From Neobacillus muris (GTDB lineage: Bacteria; Bacillota; Bacilli; Bacillales; Cytobacillaceae), in assembly GCF_943193175.1 (NCBI RefSeq), contig NZ_CALPDF010000004.1, positions 62,001 through 126,000 on the forward strand: a stretch of DNA of 64,000 nt, given 5' to 3'. This document shows, piece after piece, positions 25,421-34,346 of the stretch. The translations under genes and the position numbers were made by a program. The number at the start of each line of letters is the position of its first letter. The stretch's first letter is position 1. Under the pieces are notes generated by a model that was given only the letters and a program-made list of their open reading frames with translations, searched no databases and was not told the DNA's origin.

Positions 25421-26617
25421 TCAGCCCTCTATCAATCGATAAAATTTACTTAATTGTTCACCGTGTCTTCCAGATGTCCTCTTTAAATTCATGGTTAATC
25501 TTCCCCTTAATTTTCTTGACTCGATTAGTCCCTTGATCCCTTCTGCAATTCCGCTCGGATTGGATTCTACAATTAGTCCATTCTCCATATGTTGAACCTG
25601 CCCTTGGAAAGCGGGTATATTCGTGACCACAATTGGACGGCATAATGCCATTGCCTCTTCTACAGCAACACAATGTGCTTCTGTTTTTGAGGGCTGGACA
25701 TAAATATCACAGAGTTTCATATATGGGTATGGATTATCTTTTTCTCCCAGTAGAATAAAATGATCTTCGATGCTGAATTCACTGATTCTTTTCTCTAGCT
25801 CACGATACAACGGACCTTTGCCAATCAGAAACCATTTCAAATCTATTCCATGGTCAACCAGGATTTTGCATGCCTCCAACGCAAAAAAGACTCCTTTTTC
25901 ATCGACAAGTCTAGCGACTGTTACTATTTTTATTTTTTGAATTTTTCTGATGACCCCATTTATTTCCTCTTCCCTCGCCATTGAACGAACGGTGTTTGAA
26001 GCAACCCAATTCTGAATAACACGCATCTTGTGTGAATATTCAGGAAAATGTTGTTCTAGCGATTTCTTCGAGGACTCAGCCACGGTAACAATATAATCTG
26101 ATGAAGAAAAGCTTTTTCTTTCCAATCTGGGGCAAGGCCAGCCATTTTTTTTACTATAGGTATAATCCATGTGATTATAAACAATTTTTCGGTCGGCATT
26201 CACTTTTTCTGTTATATAGTAGTTACAAAAGAAATCAATATAACTGATTGCAACATCATAATATTTTGGTTGTCTAGGCAAAATTCTGCGATACACTTCC
26301 CATCTAATTCCCGTGCCAATTCCCGGTGTGAATTTCGACAAACCCGCGGCTAACAATTTTCCAATCAAAATATTATATTTTCCTGATTTTATTAATTCAG
26401 GAGCTGCTCTAAAAAACGAAGTAGAGAAAGTTTCAAATAACGGCGGCAGTATATTCACCTGTGGCGGAATCATTTTGTATAACATGCCGCTATGATCAAA
26501 CAGCAGCAGATCCACTTCATATTGGCGGTAATCCAAATGAGAGAGAAGTGTTAATAAGCTTTTCTCTATACCACCTGTGTGAAGGTATTGAGTAACAAAT
26601 AGCAATTTCTTTTTCAC
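25421..26617 (-). CDS. GT4 family glycosyltransferase
   Basis: 398 aa. The acceptor domain opens LLFVTQYLHTGGIEKSLLTL. The donor domain carries IVTVARLVDEKGVFFALEAC, then SKTEAHCVAVEEAMALCRP as the EX7E site, with the second acidic residue in VEEA. It resembles the GGIEK-type GT4s of the distal cluster more than the EpsF-like pair next to it. It therefore marks the switch from conserved eps core to accessory genes, although it sits upstream of galE and epsL. Function in repeat-unit assembly is inferred; the donor is unknown. Confidence 0.86.
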   Translation of the reverse strand: MKKKLLFVTQYLHTGGIEKSLLTLLSHLDYRQYEVDLLLFDHSGMLYKMIPPQVNILPPLFETFSTSFFRAAPELIKSGKYNILIGKLLAAGLSKFTPGIGTGIRWEVYRRILPRQPKYYDVAISYIDFFCNYYITEKVNADRKIVYNHMDYTYSKKNGWPCPRLERKSFSSSDYIVTVAESSKKSLEQHFPEYSHKMRVIQNWVASNTVRSMAREEEINGVIRKIQKIKIVTVARLVDEKGVFFALEACKILVDHGIDLKWFLIGKGPLYRELEKRISEFSIEDHFILLGEKDNPYPYMKLCDIYVQPSKTEAHCVAVEEAMALCRPIVVTNIPAFQGQVQHMENGLIVESNPSGIAEGIKGLIESRKLRGRLTMNLKRTSGRHGEQLSKFYRLIEG

Positions 26618-26632
26618 TTCTCAAACTCCTTC

Positions 26633-27796
26633 TTATAGATTAAGAGTCAACCTGTTTCCTTCTTCTGTATTATTTAGATTATATAAGGATAACCAGTAAG
26701 GAATATTGTCCTGAATGCTGAAGCCTCTCTTGATAATATTGGCACTTATCTCCTTTGCTGGGGGACGTTTTTTTAACGCAGCATGGAAAATGGCCTGAAC
26801 CCATACATTTACATCCTCTTCCAAGTCAAGATAAGTTACTAAATTAAGTCCCATATCCGTTATGAATGGGACTCTGTCCGACACCACACAAGCTGTTCCC
26901 ACGCATTGTGCTTCCAATGTGACAATCCCAAACCCCTCAAATAAAGAAGGAAAAATAAAGACATCAAAGGCTTTTATCAACCTCGGTATATCATCCCGTT
27001 TCCCCAGAAATCTGATATTTTTCATCAGACCCATTTTTTCGGCCTCGATTTCAATCTGTTTTCTTAATGGGCCTTCCCCTGCTAAGAGAGCGACAAAGTC
27101 CGGATCAAGCTCAATAATCTTCCTTAAAACCTTTAGGATAAACCTATGATTCTTAGACTTAGAAAAATGTCCCACGTGACCTATAATCTTGACCTTTTCC
27201 GGCAAATTCAACTCTTTGATCACGCTTTCTCTGCCATTCTGTTCATGTTGAAATGGGGTCAAATCAATTCCATTTTTTAAAATAATTACTTTTCCTCGGC
27301 TAATCATTTTTTTCCCAAACAAAAATTCAGCAGCTTCCATACTGCAGCTGCAAAAGTCAGTTGCCGCTGCCTTCATCAGTCTCTGCAGAATCTTTAAAGT
27401 GATCTGAGCCTTGAGATGATTGCCAAGAGGCCAATTATTGCTATGTGAATGGCAAATTCTCTTTTCAATTCCAGATATTTTTGCCGCTAATGCAGGAACC
27501 CCGCCTTGATAGTCGGTGTGTGAATGAACAGCTGCATATTTGCCCCGTTTCATTATTTTAACTAGCTCCTTTATGTAGCCAACTAGACCTGATTCGCCAA
27601 GACTGGGAATCTTGTAAATGACTCCCCCCAAGGAGTTGATTTCGTCATCAAAGTCACCTTTTTTGTTCGTGTGAGTGACAAAATCAAATTGAAGCAATGT
27701 CCTATCGATATTTCGATAAATATTCATTAAAAGGGTTTCTGCTCCGCCCCGATCCATGACACTGACAATATGCAAGACCCTTACAGGATGATCCAT
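26633..27796 (-). CDS. GT4 family glycosyltransferase, EpsF-like
   Basis: 387 aa from the ATG at 27796, which follows GGAGGTG; three more codons are open upstream. The opening RVLHIVSVMDRGGAETLLMN followed by LLQFDFVTHTNKKGDFDDEI is the EpsF pattern of B. subtilis (RVLHVLSGMNRGGAETMVMN). GHVGHFSKSKNHRFILKVL and SLFEGFGIVTLEAQCVGT mark the donor domain with EX7E. It is paralogous to the gene at 29843-30952. It is expected to be a cytoplasmic enzyme that extends the undecaprenyl-linked repeat. It lies 15 bases after the epsG-like gene in the direction of transcription. Confidence 0.88.
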   Translation of the reverse strand: MDHPVRVLHIVSVMDRGGAETLLMNIYRNIDRTLLQFDFVTHTNKKGDFDDEINSLGGVIYKIPSLGESGLVGYIKELVKIMKRGKYAAVHSHTDYQGGVPALAAKISGIEKRICHSHSNNWPLGNHLKAQITLKILQRLMKAAATDFCSCSMEAAEFLFGKKMISRGKVIILKNGIDLTPFQHEQNGRESVIKELNLPEKVKIIGHVGHFSKSKNHRFILKVLRKIIELDPDFVALLAGEGPLRKQIEIEAEKMGLMKNIRFLGKRDDIPRLIKAFDVFIFPSLFEGFGIVTLEAQCVGTACVVSDRVPFITDMGLNLVTYLDLEEDVNVWVQAIFHAALKKRPPAKEISANIIKRGFSIQDNIPYWLSLYNLNNTEEGNRLTLNL

Positions 27797-27811
27797 GTTT
27801 TTCACCTCCCA

Positions 27812-28897
27812 TTATTGAAAGAATGGGTCCCAAAAATTACTCCGATAAATGATATTTAACGTTATGACACTATCGTAATAATGGTAAATGACATACAAAA
27901 CGAGAACCCCAAAGTACACCAGTTTTTGGCTATTCTCTTTAAAAAGTTTCACTGCCCAGGAAAGCAATATAAATTGATATAAACTAAAATAAATAGAAAA
28001 CCTGGCAAATATCCAGTTTTGGGTTGAAATAATCATAAAGACTAAACTAAGCAAAGCCATATTTACGATTATGTCACTATGCGGCATTATCGATCTAAGT
28101 TTCTCTCTTCCAAAGAACGCAATTATTAGAGGGGCCCCCTCAACTGCCACTCGAATGACATTTGCTCCGCCTTCAGAGAAATTTTGATAGTCTCCGTATT
28201 GAGTACCTTGAATGACAGTAAATAAAAGTTCGGAAAATATGTTAAACCCTAGGACAATCACGATCGCCAGCAAAATTAGTAATAAGGTTGCTTTCGTCCA
28301 CGCTCTTCTCCTAACAATAAAATATATAGGAATCAGCAATAATGCTGTTTGATGGAAGGTGGAAGCTAAGACAACTGCTAAAAGATACTTCTTAAAGTTC
28401 CCCTCAATGAGAAACTTTGTTGCGCTAAAGGTAATTGCTGCCGCTAGACATTGCCTTATTCCATTCATAGTGGTAATAAAATATCCACTTGTAATATAGA
28501 CAAATAGAGTCAGCTCAATCATTCTGGAATACTTATAAAACCCAATAATAATTAATAAATTGGTTATGAACGCGGTAACGAATAACATGGACTGGGGATC
28601 ATTTGTATACTTTTTTAAAACCATTTGAACGATTCCAAATCCGATATCCTTTTGAGCAGCAATATAATCCCAAGTAAAATCATTTGTGATAAAAGCATAT
28701 TTGTAGGCACCTGTGTCCCCTATATTTGATCTGAGTCCAGAAACTAATACCAAACAAAGGAATACACCCAAAATCAACATTTTATTGGGTTTTATAACAG
28801 GGATTGACTGAGGTGAATCGACTGCTAAAACAGCGTAGTACCTGGATAAAAAGGACAGGATAAAAACAAAGGCAAGATTAATCCAAAGTATCGTCAT
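27812..28897 (-). CDS. epsG: EpsG-family membrane polymerase
   Basis: 361 aa, rich in hydrophobic segments (about ten predicted, from ILWINLAFVFILSFLSRYYA at the N-terminus). The EpsG family features are visible: VSGLRSNIGDTGAYKYAFI (about residues 57-75), VTAFITNLLIIIGFYKYSRM, GIRQCLAAAITFSATKFL and AVVLASTFHQTALLLIPIY with the conserved histidine. EpsG proteins are thought to polymerise repeat units at the outer membrane leaflet, like Wzy. It is the only polymerase candidate in the cluster. It follows a GT2 by 38 bases. Confidence 0.9.
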   Translation of the reverse strand: MTILWINLAFVFILSFLSRYYAVLAVDSPQSIPVIKPNKMLILGVFLCLVLVSGLRSNIGDTGAYKYAFITNDFTWDYIAAQKDIGFGIVQMVLKKYTNDPQSMLFVTAFITNLLIIIGFYKYSRMIELTLFVYITSGYFITTMNGIRQCLAAAITFSATKFLIEGNFKKYLLAVVLASTFHQTALLLIPIYFIVRRRAWTKATLLLILLAIVIVLGFNIFSELLFTVIQGTQYGDYQNFSEGGANVIRVAVEGAPLIIAFFGREKLRSIMPHSDIIVNMALLSLVFMIISTQNWIFARFSIYFSLYQFILLSWAVKLFKENSQKLVYFGVLVLYVIYHYYDSVITLNIIYRSNFWDPFFQ

Positions 28898-28935
28898 CTT
28901 TTATTCCTTTCCCCAAAATAAAAAGGACTTAAAAG

Positions 28936-29835
28936 TTAGGTTTTCGGTAACTTTAACAGTCCTTGTTTTTGCTGAATGAATAAATATAGCAATAACCCAA
29001 ATGGGATGGCCAACATGGTTAGCGCTTTATTGGGTGTCTCATGTAAAAATCGCTTGTTATTGGATAAAAAACTGCTTGAAACATAGTGAATCGCCTGGCG
29101 AAATTTAAAAGACATACCTGCAAAGGGCAATTGCATTAATTCTTTCCGATAAAAAGCAAATCCCTTCGGATTATTTTTGTATTGATTGATCATATTTAAT
29201 GATGAACCATCCGGCAGATATTCGACACAACAAAGGATTTCATTTAAAAGGAGCATTTCATATTGTTTATCCAGCATGTAATACTTATAAGCCAAACCAA
29301 CATATCGTTCATTATTGATAATCGGGTATGGGAATAATCTTGTTAATTCCGTACGATATACTAACTTTTTATCCCCTTTTCCTCCATATTTATAATATAG
29401 ATTATACAAGGTAGAGCTTTTTAGATTTTTCGGTAATTCCGTTCCAATGACGGTTTGATCATGATAAGAATCTAACCCGATAATTCCACTGTACCGGTCA
29501 CTTCCATGCTTCTTCCAAAACTCAACAATCCTTTTTACAGCCTGTCGTGGCATGGTATCGTCTGAGTCAATACAAACGTTCAATTCAGTAGTTATCAGTT
29601 CATAGGCCGTATTATGGGCTCCATGCATTCCTTGATTCTCCTGGTAGTGATATCTAATTTCAATTAGCCCTTCCACCATCCACTTATCCACTAATTCTTT
29701 AGTGTGATCTGAAGATCCATCATCAATAATTAACCAGATAAAGTCTTTACATGATTGATTGAGGAGACTTTGATAGCAATTTTCTAAACAATAAGCTCGA
29801 TTATAAGTTGGCGTAAAAACCGTTAATAATTTCAA
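28936..29835 (-). CDS. GT2 family glycosyltransferase
   Basis: 299 aa from the TTG at 29835, chosen because GGGGTGATG lies just upstream and because the longer frame would overlap the previous gene by 32 bases. The core has LLTVFTPTYNRAYCLENCYQ, LIIDDGSSDHTKELVDKW, NQGMHGAHNTAYELITTE and the metal site VCIDSDDTMPRQAV. A hydrophobic C-terminal stretch (LTMLAIPFGLLLYLFI) could anchor it to the membrane. It does not resemble EpsE, the motility-clutch GT2 of B. subtilis. The sugar is unknown. Confidence 0.87.
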   Translation of the reverse strand: MKLLTVFTPTYNRAYCLENCYQSLLNQSCKDFIWLIIDDGSSDHTKELVDKWMVEGLIEIRYHYQENQGMHGAHNTAYELITTELNVCIDSDDTMPRQAVKRIVEFWKKHGSDRYSGIIGLDSYHDQTVIGTELPKNLKSSTLYNLYYKYGGKGDKKLVYRTELTRLFPYPIINNERYVGLAYKYYMLDKQYEMLLLNEILCCVEYLPDGSSLNMINQYKNNPKGFAFYRKELMQLPFAGMSFKFRQAIHYVSSSFLSNNKRFLHETPNKALTMLAIPFGLLLYLFIQQKQGLLKLPKT

Positions 29836-29842
29836 TCGATCA

Positions 29843-30952
29843 TCACCCCGAAATGGAATAATAATATTCTTCAATGGAAGCGGCTATGTTCCGAATGTCA
29901 AAGCCCTTTTGAATCATTCGGCTAGTTACTTCATCCCTTTTAGCAGGCATGGAACGAATCTTTTTTATTTTTTTGATCCAAACGTCTATGCTTACTAACG
30001 AGGAATAATGAATGAGATTCAATCCCATATCCACTTCATTAGAAATATGGTCTGATATTAAACATGGCAATCCTGCTCCTTGAGCCTCAATAAGCGAGAC
30101 AGGCAATCCTTCGTGTAAAGATGGAAAAATAAACAGGTCAAATGCTTGCAGCAGATCTGAAACATCACTTCGGACCCCAAGTAAAAGTACCTTATCCTCC
30201 AACTTTAAATCCCTTATCTTTTTTTGTATCCCAAGGCGAAGCTCGCCATCCCCTATCAGAATTAATACAGTCTCAGGAATCTCTTTGTTCACTTTTGAAA
30301 ATACATCTAATAAAAAGAAATGGTTTTTTTGATGATTAAAACGGCCTACATGACCAAGGACAAATTTCGAACTGTCTATTTTTAATTTATTTCTAACTGT
30401 TTCTCTGACTTCCGGTGAATACTTAAATTTATCAACTTCAATCCCATTCCTTACTATATTTGAAGTTTGCCAACGGTCTTTAAACAACCATTTAGCGGCA
30501 TCCATTGAACAGGCCACATGATGTGTGGAATTATGGCGGATTAAACTTCCAACAAAAGATTTATAAACTCTTGCGGCCATTCCTCCCTCACTTCTTGTAT
30601 TATGGCTATGTGATATCCTTATGGAAATTCCAGCCTTTTTCGCTGCTAGAAGGACAATCCCGCTCATTTTATCAAGGTGAGAGTGGACTATTCGATAGTG
30701 ATTGTTTTCCCTAAAAAAATGAAGTAATTGTTTCTCGAAATGAAAATGACCTACATCGCTAATGTAGGGGATCCGGTGCATAATTCCGCCTAACTGTTGA
30801 ATTTCCATATCAAACTCTCCTTCCTTACAGGTAAGGAAATCGAATTGAATTTTTGAACGGTCTATATTTCGATAAAGATTCATAATCAGGGTCTCCGCCC
30901 CGCCACGATTCATATTGACCACAACATGCAATACTCTTAATGGACCGCCCAC
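29843..30952 (-). CDS. GT4 family glycosyltransferase, EpsF-like
   Basis: 369 aa from a GTG with GGAGGAAAGGG upstream. LRVLHVVVNMNRGGAETLIM, SKIQFDFLTCKEGEFD and ISHSHNTRSEGGMAARVYKS match EpsF closely. The donor domain has LGHVGRFNHQKNHFFLLDVF and SLHEGLPVSLIEAQGAGLP with the EX7E pair. It overlaps the 3' end of epsD by 16 bases, the order being C, D, F-like. The EpsE gene that separates D and F in B. subtilis is absent. It is likely to add a sugar to the lipid-linked glycan on the cytoplasmic side. Confidence 0.9.
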   Translation of the reverse strand: MGGPLRVLHVVVNMNRGGAETLIMNLYRNIDRSKIQFDFLTCKEGEFDMEIQQLGGIMHRIPYISDVGHFHFEKQLLHFFRENNHYRIVHSHLDKMSGIVLLAAKKAGISIRISHSHNTRSEGGMAARVYKSFVGSLIRHNSTHHVACSMDAAKWLFKDRWQTSNIVRNGIEVDKFKYSPEVRETVRNKLKIDSSKFVLGHVGRFNHQKNHFFLLDVFSKVNKEIPETVLILIGDGELRLGIQKKIRDLKLEDKVLLLGVRSDVSDLLQAFDLFIFPSLHEGLPVSLIEAQGAGLPCLISDHISNEVDMGLNLIHYSSLVSIDVWIKKIKKIRSMPAKRDEVTSRMIQKGFDIRNIAASIEEYYYSISG

Positions 30953-32091
30953 TCCCTTTCCTCCAATTCCTCCATTAACATGGAATACAAAAGTGATTTT
31001 TCTTTTAGCGTTTTTTCTATTGAATAGGTTTCTTCGATTATTTTCCGGGACATCTTTCCAAATCGGCTTCTCAATTCTTCATGTTGGACCAGGATTTTTA
31101 TTTTTTCTGACATTTGTCCTACATGATCCGCTTTTATCAGCCAGCCATTTTTGTCATTGATAATTAGTTCCCTATGCCCCCTATTGTCAGAAGCTAGAAC
31201 GGGCAGCCCACTTGCCATTGCTTCCATAATATTTACTGGCAGTCCTTCACGGTAACTGGATGCTACCGCTAGGTCACTAATTTTAAGAAATTCGTCAATA
31301 TTCAATCTAAAGCCTAAAAAATGAACCATATCCTTTAATCCAAGTTTTAGTGCAAGCTTCTTGCAGTTTTCCAGCAAAGGTCCATCTCCTGCTAATAATA
31401 GCTTGGCATTAGGCACCTCTTGTTTTATATTTGCCACTGCTTTTATAAGCATTTGTTGATTTTTATTTTTATTAAATTCTGCTGCATAAAACAATAGGAA
31501 ATCTTCCTGTTTATAACCGTGCTTCTGTCGTAAGACTGCTTTTTGAAGTGGTTCAATTCTTGAAAAGACTTCCGTGTTAATACCAACACCATGAACATGT
31601 TTTATATAGTCTGCTTTAAATTGGCGGTTGTTCGCCAGATAAAAATCTTCCTTATTTATAGTAATCAAACAGTCTGTATATTTAGCCAGCATTTTTTCAA
31701 TTGGATAATATAATGCCCAGTTTATTAGTGGAGCTCCTTTAAAAAAGTGAAAACCGTGCGCAGTATATAGCACCTTGGAGCCAAATTTCCGCTGATTTCT
31801 TGCAGCAATCCTGGTTAAAACCCCACCCATTGGTGTATGGCAATGAATCATTTGGTATTGATTTTGATTGATAATCTCTTTTAGTTCTTTATACGCTTTA
31901 ATATTCTTAAGACTAAACGGAGACCTCTGAATCGATAGATTAAATTTTTGGTCAACATAAGGCAATGAGACATTTCCATTTGCAGCGACATGGACTCTCC
32001 AGCCTTGTTCCTTAAACCACTTTAAATAAGGGATATGGAAAGATTCGAAGTGATGATCTACAGTTGCACAAAACAGTACCTTATTTTGCAT
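30937..32091 (-). CDS. epsD: GT4 family glycosyltransferase, EpsD-like
   Basis: 384 aa from the ATG at 32091, which lies 8 bases after AAGGTGA. The opening KVLFCATVDHHFESFHIPYL, then MIHCHTPMGGVLTRIAAR, LYTAHGFHFFKGAPLINWAL and HVHGVGINTEVF, is the EpsD pattern. The donor domain contains SSYREGLPVNIMEAMASGLP, with the EX7E catalytic pair. In the eps pathway it extends the sugar loaded by EpsL. It is the first gene after epsC, 69 bases downstream. Confidence 0.93.
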   Translation of the reverse strand: MQNKVLFCATVDHHFESFHIPYLKWFKEQGWRVHVAANGNVSLPYVDQKFNLSIQRSPFSLKNIKAYKELKEIINQNQYQMIHCHTPMGGVLTRIAARNQRKFGSKVLYTAHGFHFFKGAPLINWALYYPIEKMLAKYTDCLITINKEDFYLANNRQFKADYIKHVHGVGINTEVFSRIEPLQKAVLRQKHGYKQEDFLLFYAAEFNKNKNQQMLIKAVANIKQEVPNAKLLLAGDGPLLENCKKLALKLGLKDMVHFLGFRLNIDEFLKISDLAVASSYREGLPVNIMEAMASGLPVLASDNRGHRELIINDKNGWLIKADHVGQMSEKIKILVQHEELRSRFGKMSRKIIEETYSIEKTLKEKSLLYSMLMEELEEREWAVH

Positions 32092-32160
32092 TTTTATCGT
32101 CACCTTATATGTTTCAATTCTTTAATCCGTTCATTTCTGGCTTATATTTCTATCATTCTT

Positions 32161-33984
32161 TTAAACAGAGATAGACAATTTCGGTTTAGATAGTTTATTA
32201 TTGGCAAGCTTAATTAGCCTGTCCCTAATCTCCTGTTTGTCTAAATTTGAATAGGTTGAAATAATATCCTCTATTTCATGGATGAACAAATCAGAGGTTT
32301 TTCCGATATAAATTTTCGGATAGATTTGTTCTTCATGAACTTCATCTTCCGTTAATAATTCTTCGAACAGCTTTTCACCTGGTCTTATCCCTGTAAATTC
32401 GATACCGATTTCCTCAATCGAGCAGCCTGATAATTTAATCAGGTTTTTTGCCAGATCAACGATTTTTACAGGATCTCCCATATCTAAAACAAATATTTCT
32501 CCTCCTTGTGCAAGTGCACCAGCTTGGAGGACTAACCTAGAGGCTTCAGGTATGGTCATAAAATAACGGACCATATCCGGATGGGTGACGGTGACTGGCC
32601 CCCCCTTTTCAATTTGCTTTTTAAATAAAGGAATGACACTGCCCCTGCTTCCCAAAACATTGCCAAAACGAACCGCAACAAATTTTGTATGGCTTACACT
32701 GTCCATATACTGGATGATCATTTCTGCCAGTCTTTTGGATGCTCCCATTACACTCGTAGGATTTACTGCTTTATCAGATGAAATCATGACGAACGTTTTT
32801 ACGCCATACCAACTCGCAGCTTTTGCTGTATTCATCGTCCCTATTATATTATTTTTCACAGCTTCTTCTGGATTGGCTTCCATTAAAGGAACATGCTTAT
32901 GTGCTGCTGCATGGTAGATAGTATCTGGTTGATACATCCCTATCACTTGCATCATTTTCTTTTCATCCTGAATATCTGCGATGACGGGAATAAAGTTAGT
33001 CTTCGAACCTTTAAAAGTTTCCTTTAACTCCATTTCTATCGAATAGATGCTATTCTCGCCATGTCCCACTAATATAAGGGTTTTGGGGTTAAATTTCATT
33101 ATTTGACGGCATATTTCAGAGCCGATTGATCCCCCTGCTCCTGTAACTAAAACTGTTTTTTTAGAGATATTTCTCGAAATAGCTTTATTATCTAATTCAA
33201 CAGGTTCTCTGCCGAGCAAATCTTCTACCTTAACATCACGAAATTGGTTAACCGAAATCTTGCCTGTCACAAGATCCTCAAGCAGCGGAAGAATTTGAGT
33301 TTTGGCATTCGTTTTCGCGCATTCTTGAAAGATTTTATTCAATTCTTTTTTGCTAAGTGAAGGAATCGCTATTACAATGTTATCAATTTGTTGATCTTTT
33401 ACAGCCTTTTCAATCATCATGATCCCGCCTAGTACAGGGATTCCTAAAATATCTAGTCTCTTTTTTTTCTCATCATCATCAATAAAACCAACTGGCACTA
33501 ACTCGGCTCCCTTATTTTTCATTAGCTGCCTGGCGACCATTACACCGGCTGCCCCTGCTCCAATAATAAGTGTCCGCTTTTTATTGCCTGCTTTATTAAG
33601 GACAGAATCTCGAAAAATTCTCCAGCAGAAACGGGAGCCGCCAACGAGGGACATATTTAATAACCACGTTACGATTAATAAGCGAAATTGTATTTCTTGA
33701 GTAATTATTTTCTGAACCAGCGCAGCAATGAGAATCGAAATGGTTACGGCCTTTAGTATGCTGATTAACTCCCCTACACTTGCATACTCCCAAGCCTTTT
33801 TATAAAGATGAAATAAAAATGAAAAGATATAATGACTAACCAATATAACGGCCGAAATTAAAATAATCGAAAAAGTTATCACATCCGTTGTGGCATAAAC
33901 TAGAAACCTGCTAAAAAATATCGCGGTTAATAGAATACATGAATCAATTATGATAAATAGTGGTAATCTCTGTCGGTAAGTCAT
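32161..33984 (-). CDS. epsC: Membrane-bound nucleotide-sugar 4,6-dehydratase, EpsC-like
   Basis: 607 aa. Four N-terminal hydrophobic segments (first: LFIIIDSCILLTAIFFSRFL) anchor the protein. A CoA-binding-like Rossmann domain follows (IIGAGAAGVMVARQLM, about residues 141-156), then the catalytic SDR domain with VLVTGAGGSIGSEICRQIM, DTIYHAAAHKHVPLME, ISSDKAVNPTSVMGASKR and SRGSVIPLFKKQI. As in PglF/FlaA1-type 4,6-dehydratases, Met replaces Tyr of the usual YxxxK triad. It converts a UDP-GlcNAc-type donor to the 4-keto-6-deoxy sugar used by EpsN. It lies about 360 bases after epsB, across the EAR element. Confidence 0.94.
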   Translation of the reverse strand: MTYRQRLPLFIIIDSCILLTAIFFSRFLVYATTDVITFSIILISAVILVSHYIFSFLFHLYKKAWEYASVGELISILKAVTISILIAALVQKIITQEIQFRLLIVTWLLNMSLVGGSRFCWRIFRDSVLNKAGNKKRTLIIGAGAAGVMVARQLMKNKGAELVPVGFIDDDEKKKRLDILGIPVLGGIMMIEKAVKDQQIDNIVIAIPSLSKKELNKIFQECAKTNAKTQILPLLEDLVTGKISVNQFRDVKVEDLLGREPVELDNKAISRNISKKTVLVTGAGGSIGSEICRQIMKFNPKTLILVGHGENSIYSIEMELKETFKGSKTNFIPVIADIQDEKKMMQVIGMYQPDTIYHAAAHKHVPLMEANPEEAVKNNIIGTMNTAKAASWYGVKTFVMISSDKAVNPTSVMGASKRLAEMIIQYMDSVSHTKFVAVRFGNVLGSRGSVIPLFKKQIEKGGPVTVTHPDMVRYFMTIPEASRLVLQAGALAQGGEIFVLDMGDPVKIVDLAKNLIKLSGCSIEEIGIEFTGIRPGEKLFEELLTEDEVHEEQIYPKIYIGKTSDLFIHEIEDIISTYSNLDKQEIRDRLIKLANNKLSKPKLSISV

Positions 33985-34102
33985 ACGATCCCTCTTTTCA
34001 ACATCTTAAATATGGCCAATTGCGATTGGATATTATTTCAACGTGATAGATCATCTCCCATAGGCCATTTTTATCTATTTTTTTGCAAAATATCACTTCC
34101 TT

Positions 34103-34154
34103 AAAAAAATTTAGCTATTTGTTCTTTATAAAGAACATATAGCTAAATTTTTTT
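34103..34154 (-). terminator. Terminator-like 52-base palindrome with a nested SinR box
   Basis: This is a 52-base inverted repeat with a single mismatched pair (34119/34138). The outer arms run AAAAAAATTTAGCTAT and its complement, giving a U-rich 3' side on either strand, as in bidirectional intrinsic terminators. The inner 16 bases, GTTCTTTATAAAGAAC (34121-34136), form a perfect SinR-type operator. On the eps transcript it lies directly after the EAR element and before epsC. That fits the known EAR role: the RNA lets polymerase pass terminators further down. The nested operator may also be bound by SinR as a roadblock; this part is inference. Confidence 0.7.
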
Positions 34155-34157
34155 ATA

Positions 34158-34282
34158 TAATATCGGGCATCTAACCCGCCCTCACATCACACTACCGACG
34201 ACCTGCGTCTAAGGTCCTAAACCCACAGCATAACCGAGTGCCTCCATAGATAATGGCAAGGAGGCATCGCCTAAATATTAAT
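34158..34282 (-). ncRNA. EAR: EAR-like element (eps-associated RNA, processive antitermination)
   Basis: The 362-base space between epsB and epsC has no ORF but has ordered hairpins on the minus strand. One pairs GATGCCTCC with GGAGGCACT. A second pairs GACCT with AGGTC. A third pairs GGGC with GCCC. Unpaired-looking conserved stretches such as CTCGGTTATGCTGTGGG lie between them. The EAR RNA described by Irnov and Winkler for Bacillales lies at this same position between epsB and epsC and promotes readthrough of distal terminators. The call rests on position and structure; a covariance-model search for EAR would decide it. The boundaries given are approximate. Confidence 0.78.
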
Positions 34283-34346
34283 AGATCCATTTATAACGAA
34301 CATATTCATTATTGAGAACGAAACATGTAAAATTTTTTTGCTTGTT

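Noticed and set aside
28936..29835. The GT2 as EpsE, the motility clutch
   Set aside because: Beyond the shared GT-A fold there is no specific resemblance to EpsE, and it lies after the epsF-like gene and not before it.
34121..34136. A CRISPR-like or direct-repeat array made of the GTTCTTT palindromes
   Set aside because: The palindromes are single, widely spaced and differ in their centres; they fit operators, not an array.
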